This document shows positions 50,578-60,801 of a DNA stretch of 64,000 nucleotides, piece after piece (position 1 is the stretch's first letter; every line of letters begins with the position of its first letter). A program made the position numbers and the translations under genes. The notes under the pieces are model-generated. The model saw only the letters and a program-made list of their open reading frames with translations, ran no database searches and had not been told where the DNA came from. This stretch comes from an uncultured marine group III euryarchaeote (GTDB taxonomy: Archaea; Thermoplasmatota; Poseidoniia; MGIII; CG-Epi1), in assembly GCA_902627615.1 (NCBI GenBank), contig CACOJW010000003.1:1-64000 (forward strand), in the 5' to 3' direction.

Positions 50578-51992
50578 TTTGAAATATGGATTGCATGACC
50601 AAGACCTGCAAGCGCAGATTCAGCAAATGCCTCTGTTAAAGTAGGATGCACGTGAATTGTTCCTGCTACGTCTTCTAATCTTGATCCCATCTCGATTGCA
50701 AGGGCAAATTCTCCAGAAAGCTCCGAAACATGAGAACCCACGGCATGAATACCGACAATTACATGATTATCGGAACGTGCTGTAATTCTAACGAAACCAC
50801 CATCTGAACCTGCATCCATTGCTAACGCTCTACCGCTAGCTGCAAATGGGAATTTTCCAACTACAACATCTATACCTTCAACTTTGGCTTCATCGGGAGT
50901 TAATCCAACGCCGACAATTTCAGGATCCGTAAAACAAACTGCTGCAATTGATACAGGTTCAAATGCTAATCGATGACCTGCAATTATTTCAGCAACCATT
51001 TCACCTTGCGCTGAAGCTTTGTGAGCTAGCATTGGCTCACCAATAATATCTCCAATAGCCCATACATTCTTCATTGATGTTCTGCATTGTTTATCTACTT
51101 TGACAAATGGCCCTTCCATGTCTACAGCCATTTTAGTTAATCCCCAACCTTTTGTATTTGGTTTTCTCCCAACAGTAACAAGAACCTTATCTGCTTTAAT
51201 TTTGTGATCTTTACCGTCTGAATCTGTATACTCTACCGTAGTCGTCTTTCCTTTGGTGGTGGCACCTTTAGCTTTAGCACCTAGGTTGACAGCAACTTTA
51301 TGTTTTCTAAGCCACATGCTAATAGGCCTAGTCATCTCAGAATCATAAATTGGTAAAATTTGATCTAATGCTTCGATAAAAGTTACCTCCGAGCCTAACT
51401 TTCTGTATGCTATCCCTAACTCCAATCCGATATAACCTGCACCTATTACCACTAATTTCTTAGGAACTTCATCTAAGTCAAGAGCTTCTGTAGATGAAAT
51501 AATATTGTTATCAAAAGGCATGAATGGCAATTCTACTGATTTAGAACCATTCGCTAAAATTACATGTTCGGCATTAATTATCCATTCTTTTTCACCACCA
51601 CTTACCTCACACGTTTTTGCATTACGAAATTTAGCCCAACCAGATACTAATTCTACATTAGCTGCTTTCAATAAACCTTCAACGCCTTTATTCAATTTGG
51701 TAACGATTGATTCTTTCCAACTTACTAATTCCTTCATGTTAACTTTGGGTTTACCTGAAACGCTGATTCCCATTTTGCCTTTACCTGAATGGCTTTCAAG
51801 TTCCTCAAAAGAAGATGCTGCATGTATAACTGCTTTAGAAGGAATACAACCGCGAATCAAGCATGTTCCTCCAGCCCTTGAACCTTCTACAATTATAGTA
51901 TCTAAACCAAGTTGACCTGCGCGAATTGCAGCTACATAGCCTCCCGGGCCAGCTCCAACTACTAAAACTTTACAATTACGAATTTCTGCCAT
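50574..51992 (-). CDS. lpdA: Dihydrolipoyl dehydrogenase (E3)
   Basis: A 472-residue flavoprotein with FAD-binding VVGAGPGGYVAAIRAGQLG, the redox pair in GGTCLIRGCIPSKA (CxxxxC), NAD-binding VIGAGYIGLELGIAY and the C-terminal HPTLTEAFAESA with the active-site His-Glu pair. It reoxidises dihydrolipoyl groups of E2 using NAD. Overlaps lipB by four bases; 6 nt after E2. Confidence 0.93.
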   Translation of the reverse strand: MAEIRNCKVLVVGAGPGGYVAAIRAGQLGLDTIIVEGSRAGGTCLIRGCIPSKAVIHAASSFEELESHSGKGKMGISVSGKPKVNMKELVSWKESIVTKLNKGVEGLLKAANVELVSGWAKFRNAKTCEVSGGEKEWIINAEHVILANGSKSVELPFMPFDNNIISSTEALDLDEVPKKLVVIGAGYIGLELGIAYRKLGSEVTFIEALDQILPIYDSEMTRPISMWLRKHKVAVNLGAKAKGATTKGKTTTVEYTDSDGKDHKIKADKVLVTVGRKPNTKGWGLTKMAVDMEGPFVKVDKQCRTSMKNVWAIGDIIGEPMLAHKASAQGEMVAEIIAGHRLAFEPVSIAAVCFTDPEIVGVGLTPDEAKVEGIDVVVGKFPFAASGRALAMDAGSDGGFVRITARSDNHVIVGIHAVGSHVSELSGEFALAIEMGSRLEDVAGTIHVHPTLTEAFAESALAGLGHAIHISK

Positions 51993-51998
51993 AAAACC

Positions 51999-53243
<1,245 letters not shown>

Positions 53244-53244
53244 T

Positions 53245-54258
53245 TTAGTGCTCCATTACTTTCTTCATCGCTTCTATAACTCTCTCCTGACTAGGGAAAT
53301 AATGCCATTCCAGTGAATGAGGGAATGGGGTGTCCCAGCCAGTAACGCGCACGATTGGCGCCTCTAAGTGATAGAAACATAATTCTTGAACTTGTGCAGA
53401 TAATTCTCCTCCGAAACCACTAGTACGGGGTGCCTCATGCACTATAACACACCGTCCTGTTTTTTTAACTGAAGACTCAATTGTATCTATATCTAAAGGT
53501 ACTAGACTACGCAAATCAATAACTTCAGCATCTATACCACTAGATTCGGCAGCTTCTCGAGCTACATGAACCATGGTACCATATGTCAATACAGTAACCT
53601 TACTTCCTTCTCTTTCTATTGCTGCTTGACCTAATGGAATAGAATAATAATCTTCAGGAACTTCTCCTTTAGGATGTGTGTCCCATTTCAATGCTGCTTT
53701 CTTATGGTCCCCATCAAAAGGTCCATTGTATAGACGTTTAGGTTCGAAGAAAATTACAGGATCATCGTCTTCAATAGAAGTAATCAATAATCCCTTGGTA
53801 TCATAAGGATTGGAAGGCATCACTACCTTTAGACCTGGTGTTTGTGTAAAATACGCTTCTGGACTTTGAGAATGGTAATGACCTCCACGTATTCCGCCGC
53901 CACATGGTGTCCGGACGGTAACAGGCGCCCAATATTCACCTCCGCTCCTGTATCTTAACTTGGCAAGCTCATTTGTTAATTGATCGAATGCTGGAAAAAT
54001 ATAATCTGAAAATTGAATCTCGGCTACGGGCCTTAGTCCATTGATTCCCATACCAATTGCGGTAGAAACAATACCTCCTTCTGACAATGGAGAATCAAAA
54101 ACTCTGTGTTTGCCATATTTTGCTTGGAGACCGTCTGTGCATCTAAAAACGCCTCCAAAGTAACCCACATCTTCACCGAAAATACAAACATTAGGATCTT
54201 TGTCGAGAATAATATCAAGGGCTGAATTTACTGATTGAATGATATTCATCTGTGCCAT
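53245..54258 (-). CDS. 2-oxoacid dehydrogenase E1 beta subunit
   Basis: A 337-residue E1 beta (transketolase-like pyrimidine-binding domain) with FGEDVGYFGGVFRCTDGLQ, RVFDSPLSEGGIVSTAIGM and the C-terminal transketolase domain (EVIDLRSLVPLDIDTI, RVTGWDTPFPHSLE). It binds thiamine pyrophosphate together with E1 alpha. The gene lies between E1 alpha (upstream, no gap) and E2 (2 nt). Confidence 0.92.
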   Translation of the reverse strand: MAQMNIIQSVNSALDIILDKDPNVCIFGEDVGYFGGVFRCTDGLQAKYGKHRVFDSPLSEGGIVSTAIGMGINGLRPVAEIQFSDYIFPAFDQLTNELAKLRYRSGGEYWAPVTVRTPCGGGIRGGHYHSQSPEAYFTQTPGLKVVMPSNPYDTKGLLITSIEDDDPVIFFEPKRLYNGPFDGDHKKAALKWDTHPKGEVPEDYYSIPLGQAAIEREGSKVTVLTYGTMVHVAREAAESSGIDAEVIDLRSLVPLDIDTIESSVKKTGRCVIVHEAPRTSGFGGELSAQVQELCFYHLEAPIVRVTGWDTPFPHSLEWHYFPSQERVIEAMKKVMEH

Positions 54259-55482
54259 CTAAATTCCCAACTCCTGTCTTTGTTTTCTCAAATGCCTTGG
54301 AGGTTTTTTGTAAACATCCTCGAATAAAGTTTCCTCCGAAGCCCAAGGCCCATCGTTTAAAGTCCCGTATTTTTCAGCTTCCTTGTATGATTTGATAACT
54401 AATTCATCAAGCTCTTTTTCTAATTTCTTTTGATCTGCATTAGACCATTCACCCAAATCAATCAAATGCTTTTTTAGCCTTTCAAGCGGATCTCCTAATG
54501 GCCAAGCTTTCCACTCATCTTTAGGCCTATATCTTGTTGGATCATCACTAGTGGAATGAGCTTCTGCTCTGTAAGTAAAGACTTCAATGAAGGTAGCCCC
54601 TTCACCTTTACGGGCTCTTTCCGCAGCCCAATTCGTAACTGAATAGAGTGCTAAGAAATCATTACCATCAACACGAATACTTGGAAGGTCGTAAGCAATG
54701 CCTCTAGCTGCAAAAGTAGAACCACCGGCAGAGAAATTTTTGTGAGTGGATATTGCCCATTGATTATTGACAACATTAAGAATCACTGGAGCTTTGAAAA
54801 CTGACGCAAAGTTAATGGCATAGTGAAAATCTCCTTCAGCCGCAGTTCCATCTCCCAACCAAGAAATAGAAACATTGTCTTCTCCCTTATAGGCAGAAGC
54901 CATAGCGCACCCCACTGCTTGAGGAAATTGCGTCCCTACCGGACTAGAAATAGAAACTAAATTGCCTTCTTTCCAAGAATAATGTACTGGCATTTGCCGA
55001 CCTTTCACATTATCTTTAGAATTTGTAATACAATGACATATCATATCAACTAAGTTGCGACCTCTCACGAATTGTAAGCCTGGCTGACGATATGAAGGGA
55101 ACAGAATGTCATCAGGCCTCAAAGCCATTCCTTGAGCTATAGCTACGGCTTCTTCGCCTAATGATTTCATGTAAAAAGATAATTTACCTTGACGCTGCAT
55201 TGTAAGCATTCTATCGTCAAAAATCCTTAGAAGAGTCATATGACGTAATCCTTCTTTGAGAACTGAAGGCTTGAGCTTCGGATTCCAAGAACCTACAGCC
55301 TTGTGTTTGTCATCTAGAACTCTAACTAACCCAAACGCGAGATTTTGGATTTCTGAAGGGTCAACTGAAACATCCGGCTTCTCAAATTCACCGGCCTTAG
55401 GTAAATCTAAATTCTTGAAATCTGGCTTATCTCCTGGTCTGAAGGGTGCATCTGGTACATGCAAAGTTTTTTTCCTACTCAT
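54259..55482 (-). CDS. 2-oxoacid dehydrogenase E1 alpha subunit
   Basis: A 407-residue E1 alpha. The TPP motif runs from WLGDGTAAEGDFH to VVNNQWAIST, and the phosphorylation-loop-like YRAEAHSTSDDPTRYR is present. The N-terminal 65 residues precede the fold and are Pro/Lys-rich. Decarboxylates a 2-oxoacid (pyruvate or branched-chain). Overlaps lipA by four bases. Confidence 0.92.
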   Translation of the reverse strand: MSRKKTLHVPDAPFRPGDKPDFKNLDLPKAGEFEKPDVSVDPSEIQNLAFGLVRVLDDKHKAVGSWNPKLKPSVLKEGLRHMTLLRIFDDRMLTMQRQGKLSFYMKSLGEEAVAIAQGMALRPDDILFPSYRQPGLQFVRGRNLVDMICHCITNSKDNVKGRQMPVHYSWKEGNLVSISSPVGTQFPQAVGCAMASAYKGEDNVSISWLGDGTAAEGDFHYAINFASVFKAPVILNVVNNQWAISTHKNFSAGGSTFAARGIAYDLPSIRVDGNDFLALYSVTNWAAERARKGEGATFIEVFTYRAEAHSTSDDPTRYRPKDEWKAWPLGDPLERLKKHLIDLGEWSNADQKKLEKELDELVIKSYKEAEKYGTLNDGPWASEETLFEDVYKKPPRHLRKQRQELGI

Positions 55483-56405
55483 GCAACCACCTTAAGCAAT
55501 AAATCAAAATTTTCACCTCTAGCTGCAGAAACTAAGGATTCAGCCCTGTATGAGGAACGAACCATAGGTCCTGACGCTATTGCCTTGAAACCCATCTCCT
55601 TTGCTACTTGGGCAAGCCTATCAAAAGTTTCAGGTGTAGGAAATGACATTACTGGATGATAACGAGAACCTGGAGACAAATACTGACCTAAAGTCAACAA
55701 ATCTACATCAGCATTTCTAAGTTCTTCAAAAGATTCTAATAAATCTTCCTCAGTTTCACCAAGACCGAGCATAATACTTGATTTTGTCATAATGTCTGGT
55801 CTAAGCTCTTTAGCTTTTCTTAAAATTAGTAAACTTTGATCGAAAGTAGCTCTTGGATCTCTTACACGAGGAGTAAGGCGTCTAACTGTTTCAACATTAT
55901 GAGCAAAGACGGTGAGAGGCGAATTAGTTAATAATTTTTCAAGAGCTTTAATGTTTCCACTCAAATCACTACATAGTAATTCCAACCCAACATAAGGACA
56001 TTTATCGTGGACTGCGTCAATACATCTTTTGTAATGTGAAGCCCCTCCATCCTCTAAATCATCTCTGTTAACCACAGTAATTACTGAATATGTGAGACCC
56101 ATGCGATGTATAGCATCAGCTAATTTTGCAGGCTCGTCGTCGTCAGGTGGGGGTGGAGTTCTAATTGTAGCTACTGCGCAAAACCTGCAACCTCTGGTAC
56201 AAGCTTTGCCAGCAACCATGAATGTTGCAGTTCCTCTACCCCAGCAATCGTGAATATTGGGGCAACGGGCTTCCTCACAAACTGTGTGCAATCTATTATC
56301 TTTAACTGAAGATGTAGTGGATTTGTACCTATCCATACTCTCACCAGATGGTAACGTTACTCTGAACCAATCTGGCAATCTTTTAGATTCTTTGTTTGCG
56401 AGCAC
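55479..56405 (-). CDS. lipA: Lipoyl synthase
   Basis: A 308-residue radical-SAM enzyme starting with GTG. The auxiliary cluster cysteines are in CEEARCPNIHDCWG (C-x4-C-x5-C) and the radical-SAM cluster in CTRGCRFC (CxxxCxxC). The C-terminal RSSY motif gives the serine ligand of the auxiliary cluster. It inserts two sulfurs into octanoyl-E2. As the first gene of the operon, it makes the complex self-sufficient for lipoate together with lipB. Confidence 0.93.
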   Translation of the reverse strand: MLANKESKRLPDWFRVTLPSGESMDRYKSTTSSVKDNRLHTVCEEARCPNIHDCWGRGTATFMVAGKACTRGCRFCAVATIRTPPPPDDDEPAKLADAIHRMGLTYSVITVVNRDDLEDGGASHYKRCIDAVHDKCPYVGLELLCSDLSGNIKALEKLLTNSPLTVFAHNVETVRRLTPRVRDPRATFDQSLLILRKAKELRPDIMTKSSIMLGLGETEEDLLESFEELRNADVDLLTLGQYLSPGSRYHPVMSFPTPETFDRLAQVAKEMGFKAIASGPMVRSSYRAESLVSAARGENFDLLLKVVA

Positions 56406-56477
56406 CTGTTTTTCAGATGGGCTATGCCTAATAATGTTATCTCTTACTAAATTATTTTTGGAGGGTCTGTTAGGTGC

Positions 56478-56546
56478 GTGCCCCTATGATGTAATAATGT
56501 GGCTGAGCTTTATGCTTTGAAGAGCCCTATGAGTGCTGAGGGGTAC
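56478..56546. other. Long inverted repeat with nested stem between lipA and 56597
   Basis: GTGCCCCT (56478-56485) can pair with AGGGGTAC (56539-56546, one G-U). Inside, GGCT (56501-56504) plus CTT (56508-56510) pair with AAG (56520-56522) plus AGCC (56523-56526). AGAGCC can alternatively pair with GGCTC downstream (56550-56554). It lies upstream of both divergent promoters, so it may be an independent RNA, a DNA-binding site or chance. No tRNA or known family fits. Confidence 0.3.
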
Positions 56547-56568
56547 TTAGGCTCCTTAACCAAAAAAA

Positions 56569-56577
56569 TTAAATATT
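56569..56577 (+). promoter_or_regulatory. TATA box of the 56597 gene
   Basis: TTAAATATT lies 28 nt before ATG 56597, matching the leaderless spacing used across the window. Confidence 0.5.
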
Positions 56578-56596
56578 AGTAGACTTTAACAAAATT

Positions 56597-57067
56597 ATGA
56601 GCTTGTTTGATCTAGAGAAATCTTCTGTAATATTTTTTGTTATTGGAATATTAGTAGGTGTTCAATTTTTCAGTGGTGGAGTTCCTTTCTACAGTACCGT
56701 TGAACTACCTACAAGTGAAGACTCTTCTTCGCATCTTTTAATAACAAAAACATCATTTCCTTTTTTTGCAAGTAGTGTAAAAATAGAAATTATTGAATAT
56801 GATAGCGCAAATTCAAAATTTAAGCAAGATTGTCATTATTTCGGGACCTTTAACGACCATTTAGATGATCTAGTTTTTTTAAATTCAGATGAAGTGATTA
56901 TTTGGTCAAACTTTGGCGATTTTACTGACTCTTATTCTGCAGATCCAAATATAGAAATTGACGCGACCGACTGTAGTGATAGTAATATATGGTCTGTCAA
57001 AATAAAAATGAATTCTGAGCCTGCATTTGTCTACGATGTCTATGATGATGTCATAAGATCTTTCTAG
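56597..57067 (+). CDS. Single-pass membrane-anchored protein, unknown function
   Basis: A 156-residue protein with one N-terminal hydrophobic helix (SSVIFFVIGILVGVQFFSGG) and an extracytoplasmic acidic domain holding two cysteines (about residues 76 and 131) that could form a disulphide. No family is recognised. Own TATA box; converges on the thioesterase gene. Confidence 0.55.
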   Translation: MSLFDLEKSSVIFFVIGILVGVQFFSGGVPFYSTVELPTSEDSSSHLLITKTSFPFFASSVKIEIIEYDSANSKFKQDCHYFGTFNDHLDDLVFLNSDEVIIWSNFGDFTDSYSADPNIEIDATDCSDSNIWSVKIKMNSEPAFVYDVYDDVIRSF

Positions 57068-57076
57068 AGCGACTCA

Positions 57077-57466
57077 TTACTTATTCAAGGCAGTAGGCTT
57101 GTTGTTTTCATCAATCGCAACCATCACAGCTCTTGCACTTGTAACTTCAATAAAATCACCTTCTTCTGCAAATTGTCTTTGTGCAAAAACATCTATGTCT
57201 ATTGTTACAGAAGTTCGGCCTAATTTGTGAGTTCTTGCATAATATGACACTACATCGCCTACGAAAACTGGTTGCTTGAACTCAATTTCATCCATTGCTA
57301 CTGTAACTACTGCTCCTCTATGGTGCTTATGTGCTTCAATAGCTGCCGCTGTATCAATTTGACTAAGAATTACTCCTCCGAAAATAGTACCTAAAGCATT
57401 TGTATCTTTAGGCATTGCTAATTGTCGAAGGGTTGGTATTGCATTTAATGGTGAAACCTCTGACAT
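57077..57466 (-). CDS. Acyl-CoA thioesterase, YciA-like hot-dog fold
   Basis: A 129-residue thioesterase. AMPKDTNALGTIFGGVILSQ and DTAAAIEAHKHH hold the family's catalytic region, followed by EFKQPVFVGDVVSYYAR. It hydrolyses acyl-CoA esters; archaeal substrates may include branched or short chains. Intact, with no signal peptide. Confidence 0.85.
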   Translation of the reverse strand: MSEVSPLNAIPTLRQLAMPKDTNALGTIFGGVILSQIDTAAAIEAHKHHRGAVVTVAMDEIEFKQPVFVGDVVSYYARTHKLGRTSVTIDIDVFAQRQFAEEGDFIEVTSARAVMVAIDENNKPTALNK

Positions 57467-57514
57467 AGTGTTGGAAAGGAAACCCGTATTAAGTCAAACC
57501 TGTCTATCTCTAAG

Positions 57515-58273
57515 ATGAAAATTATCTGTCATGGAGGTGCAGGTCATACTCCAAAGGTGCAAGATGGTGTCGATAAAGCTGCTGAAGAAGGAATGAAAAT
57601 TCTAAAGGAAACCAATAATCCCACACTAGCAGCTACTGCTGCAACTATTGTAATGGAAGATGATTTTAGGTTTAATGCTGGAACTGGAAGTTGTCTAAGA
57701 GATGATGGACGCGTTCAGAATGATGCTGCTGTTGCTACAAGTGATGGAAGAATTGGGGCTATTACTAACCTTCAAGATTTCAAAAATCCTGTGTTAATTG
57801 CAAGAGAATTATTAGATGAATTCGTAACAATGCTTGCCGGTGAAGGCGCAATTCAATTTGCTTTAGAAAAGGGCTTCAAAAAAAGTAAAGTTGAGGGGTC
57901 CAAAAAGGGATGGACTGGAGATACCGTAGGTGCTGTAGCTATCTCCTCTACTGGTAAGATTGCAGTTGCCTCTTCCACTGGAGGTGTAAGGGGCAGACCT
58001 GTAGGGAGAGTGGGTGACACGCCATTATGGGGATCTGGTTTTTATTGTGATAAAGAAATAGGAATCTTGGCAACTGGAGTAGGAGAAGCTATCACTGAGC
58101 AATTAATGTGTTATCGTACACACCAACATAGTACTAATTTAGAAAAAGCACTCGAATGGGGAATCAAATTGTTACCCGAAGACATAGGAGTAGGCCTGAT
58201 TGCAATTACAGCTGATGGACAGGTATATGGCACTTCAAACACCAGCATGCCATTCAAAATCATCGAAGACTAA
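57515..58273 (+). CDS. Isoaspartyl peptidase / Thr-type L-asparaginase (Ntn hydrolase)
   Basis: A 252-residue Ntn-type asparaginase. The autocleavage site is GDTVGAVA, with Thr137 as the new N-terminal nucleophile; RFNAGTGSCL and STGGVRGRPVGRVGDTPL are the other conserved blocks. The precursor should split into alpha and beta chains. It releases aspartate from beta-aspartyl peptides or asparagine. Unrelated to the asparaginase-II homologue at 9520. Confidence 0.88.
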   Translation: MKIICHGGAGHTPKVQDGVDKAAEEGMKILKETNNPTLAATAATIVMEDDFRFNAGTGSCLRDDGRVQNDAAVATSDGRIGAITNLQDFKNPVLIARELLDEFVTMLAGEGAIQFALEKGFKKSKVEGSKKGWTGDTVGAVAISSTGKIAVASSTGGVRGRPVGRVGDTPLWGSGFYCDKEIGILATGVGEAITEQLMCYRTHQHSTNLEKALEWGIKLLPEDIGVGLIAITADGQVYGTSNTSMPFKIIED

Positions 58274-58313
58274 AAACTATATACTAATCCCCAAATGACT
58301 TAATGGGACGCAT

Positions 58314-60266
58314 ATGGATTTAAAACAAGATAAATTGCTAAGTATAGGTATTGTCGCTTTGTTGGGAATTTCGGGATTTGCAACGATAATTTACTACAAT
58401 GACAACGAAACTGATCAAGCTTCAACTCTAGATATGTGGGTAGATCCAATAGTTGAATCTGAAAATTGTGAAAATTGTACGGGGATAGATCAGAATCACC
58501 AACATACCAATATAAAACAACACTTTTTGCAAACAAATAATATCACTCTAATCGATTATCATAATTTAAATTGTGACGGAAATGAAAAGCCTCCTGCTGA
58601 ACTAGACAATACTGCAGGAAGACCGTGCAAACCCGAATACAAAAATTTGGCGCCAACTCCGGGAGATAATTCTGAAATTGCCATCGAAGGCAATTTCCTT
58701 GAGGACTGTAAAAAAGTCGGAACTGAAGGAGGATGCTACGCGTATGTATCAAGTTACAACCAATTTGAAATTTTAGATATAAGTGAACCAAACAATATCA
58801 TCCTACTTTCAACATATTATGCTGAAGTTGCTAGAATAATTGATATCAAAGTAACTCCTGATAATAATTGGGCTTTAATTAATCACGAATTAACAAATTC
58901 TGAGTTAGATCCTATTCCTAATGATGATGATGCAAACAGTGGAATGAACCGCTTAGATCTAATCGATGTAAGTGACAAATCTCATCCTGTTAAAAGGGCC
59001 GAATGGAATAATCCACCTGCCGGCTTTCATAATCAAGACATTCATGTTTACTGTAGTAATGACATACCTGATTGGAATACAGATGACTGTGAAGTTTTTC
59101 TTTTCGGTGCCGACCCTTATCCTGAAATAAACGGCGCTGGCCTTTACAAGGGGACTCAAATTTTCTATGCTCCTGATGGCCTAGAATCATTCATCCCCGG
59201 AGAAGGAGAAAACGAATCTAAGGAAATAATTAGATGGGGTGGATATTCTCCGGATCCAGATACTACTTGTGGAGGAACTGTTTTTAATCATGATAACGTT
59301 ATGCATAAACATCCTATTACTGGACAACTGCTACTTTACGTTTCATATTGGGATGCTGGATTAAGAATTTTAGATGTTTCAACACCCCCTCCAATTGCAG
59401 ATCCTAATGGATTAACCTGGCCCCAAAATAACGAAGTTGGAAGATGGTTAGGCTGTCCTACCGATACTAGTGGTTGGTATGGTCCTGAAGGAGGTGGACA
59501 TGCTGGAATGAGTGCTGAAGAATGGACCTCTAAACTAGAAGGAAATGGATGGATTCATTATGCTGTACCCTATGACCACTTGATTTGTAATGGAATTTCG
59601 GAGTATGTTGACGAATCAGAATGGCCTGCCTCTTGTGGAACTGGACCTAGTGATGCAGAGTTTGGGATAAATTGGCGCCACTACACTTTAATTGCACCAG
59701 AATACGGTCAAAATGATAATCATACAGGATACGTTAGAACTATTGACACTACTGATCCTGCAAAACCATTCTTAGTTTCTGAATGGAAACTACCGGGTAA
59801 AGGTGTGAGAGGTGATGGTAGTGAACAAGATAACCACTTTATTCCAAATATTTACATTTACTCACCACATAATGGAGATACTGGAACAAATGGTAATGTG
59901 TATTGGACGCATTATCATGCTGGAGCATGGGTAACAGGGCATGATAGAATATGGGAAACTATTGTATGGAAGGATGGTGTGGCTGCACCTGACCAAGGTT
60001 GGCAAGCAATTGAGTCCTTAGGAACTACTGACACTCTCGGTTATTACCTGCCTCATGGGCCTGATTGGATAGACAATGCGACTGAAGAATTAGGCTATGA
60101 CATGGCAGATTGCTGGGCTTCATGTATGATTCCATTCGACTGGGGATTGCAGTATGATCCGAGAGGATACGTTTTTGTTTCTGATATGGTCACAGGTGTA
60201 TACGTCATACAATATGATGGGGACAAAGACCCTAATTACTACTACCCACCATTATACAATACGTGA
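58314..60266 (+). CDS. Secreted LVIVD-repeat-like beta-propeller protein
   Basis: A 650-residue protein. An N-terminal hydrophobic helix (LLSIGIVALLGISGFATIIY) anchors or exports it. Repeats such as FEILDISEPNNIILLSTYY, RLDLIDVSDKSHPVKRAEW, LRILDVSTPPP and VRTIDTTDPAKPFLVSEW are LVIVD-type propeller blades. Cysteines suggest disulphides outside the cell. Function unknown. Its stop overlaps the next GTG. Confidence 0.72.
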   Translation: MDLKQDKLLSIGIVALLGISGFATIIYYNDNETDQASTLDMWVDPIVESENCENCTGIDQNHQHTNIKQHFLQTNNITLIDYHNLNCDGNEKPPAELDNTAGRPCKPEYKNLAPTPGDNSEIAIEGNFLEDCKKVGTEGGCYAYVSSYNQFEILDISEPNNIILLSTYYAEVARIIDIKVTPDNNWALINHELTNSELDPIPNDDDANSGMNRLDLIDVSDKSHPVKRAEWNNPPAGFHNQDIHVYCSNDIPDWNTDDCEVFLFGADPYPEINGAGLYKGTQIFYAPDGLESFIPGEGENESKEIIRWGGYSPDPDTTCGGTVFNHDNVMHKHPITGQLLLYVSYWDAGLRILDVSTPPPIADPNGLTWPQNNEVGRWLGCPTDTSGWYGPEGGGHAGMSAEEWTSKLEGNGWIHYAVPYDHLICNGISEYVDESEWPASCGTGPSDAEFGINWRHYTLIAPEYGQNDNHTGYVRTIDTTDPAKPFLVSEWKLPGKGVRGDGSEQDNHFIPNIYIYSPHNGDTGTNGNVYWTHYHAGAWVTGHDRIWETIVWKDGVAAPDQGWQAIESLGTTDTLGYYLPHGPDWIDNATEELGYDMADCWASCMIPFDWGLQYDPRGYVFVSDMVTGVYVIQYDGDKDPNYYYPPLYNT

Positions 60267-60778
60267 GTTATCTAATTCTCAGTACTAGCTTAAGGCCTGG
60301 AAGCCGAAGCAAGATTATGGCCAAATTCTTGGAACAGCACTTAGAGGATGCTGAATTTTTTGATTTACAGGCGAACCCATTACCCATGTGCGACGGAGAC
60401 GAATGTTACGATCTGCCTGAAGTTCTAGATTTTAGAGAAAAAGTGAAGAATGCTGAAGGAATAATCATGGCAATTCCAATTTACAATTACAACATTAGTT
60501 CAGGTGCAAAGAATGCCGTTGAATTAGGTGGAAGAATGTTATATGATAAAATATTTGGATTTATATGTGCTGCAGGTGGTAAAAGTAGTTACATGTCTGT
60601 AATGTCATTAGCTAATTCACTGATGATAGATTTTAGATGCTACATAATTCCTAAATTTGTTTACGCTACAAAACATGATTTTGATGGTAAAAAAATATCA
60701 AATGAAGAAATCAAAGAAAGACTGAAAGAACTAAGTGATGAATTAATTAGGGTTTCTAATGCCTTAGGTAAAGATTAA
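60263..60778 (+). CDS. NADPH-dependent FMN reductase family protein
   Basis: A 171-residue flavodoxin-fold protein starting with GTG, overlapping the upstream stop by four bases. STSLRPGSRSKIMAKFL is the phosphate-binding loop, and AIPIYNYNISSGAKNAVEL is the flavin-ring contact region typical of the family. It reduces FMN or quinones with NADPH. The luciferase-like gene at 8282 would need reduced flavin if it is a monooxygenase, but no linkage is shown. Confidence 0.83.
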   Translation: MSYLILSTSLRPGSRSKIMAKFLEQHLEDAEFFDLQANPLPMCDGDECYDLPEVLDFREKVKNAEGIIMAIPIYNYNISSGAKNAVELGGRMLYDKIFGFICAAGGKSSYMSVMSLANSLMIDFRCYIIPKFVYATKHDFDGKKISNEEIKERLKELSDELIRVSNALGKD

Positions 60779-60801
60779 ATTACAGACTACTCTAGAATGA
60801 C

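Noticed and set aside
56478-56546. tRNA-like length (69 nt) with an acceptor-like stem.
   Set aside because: No GGTTC-type T arm, no anticodon arm at the right place; kept only as an inverted repeat.
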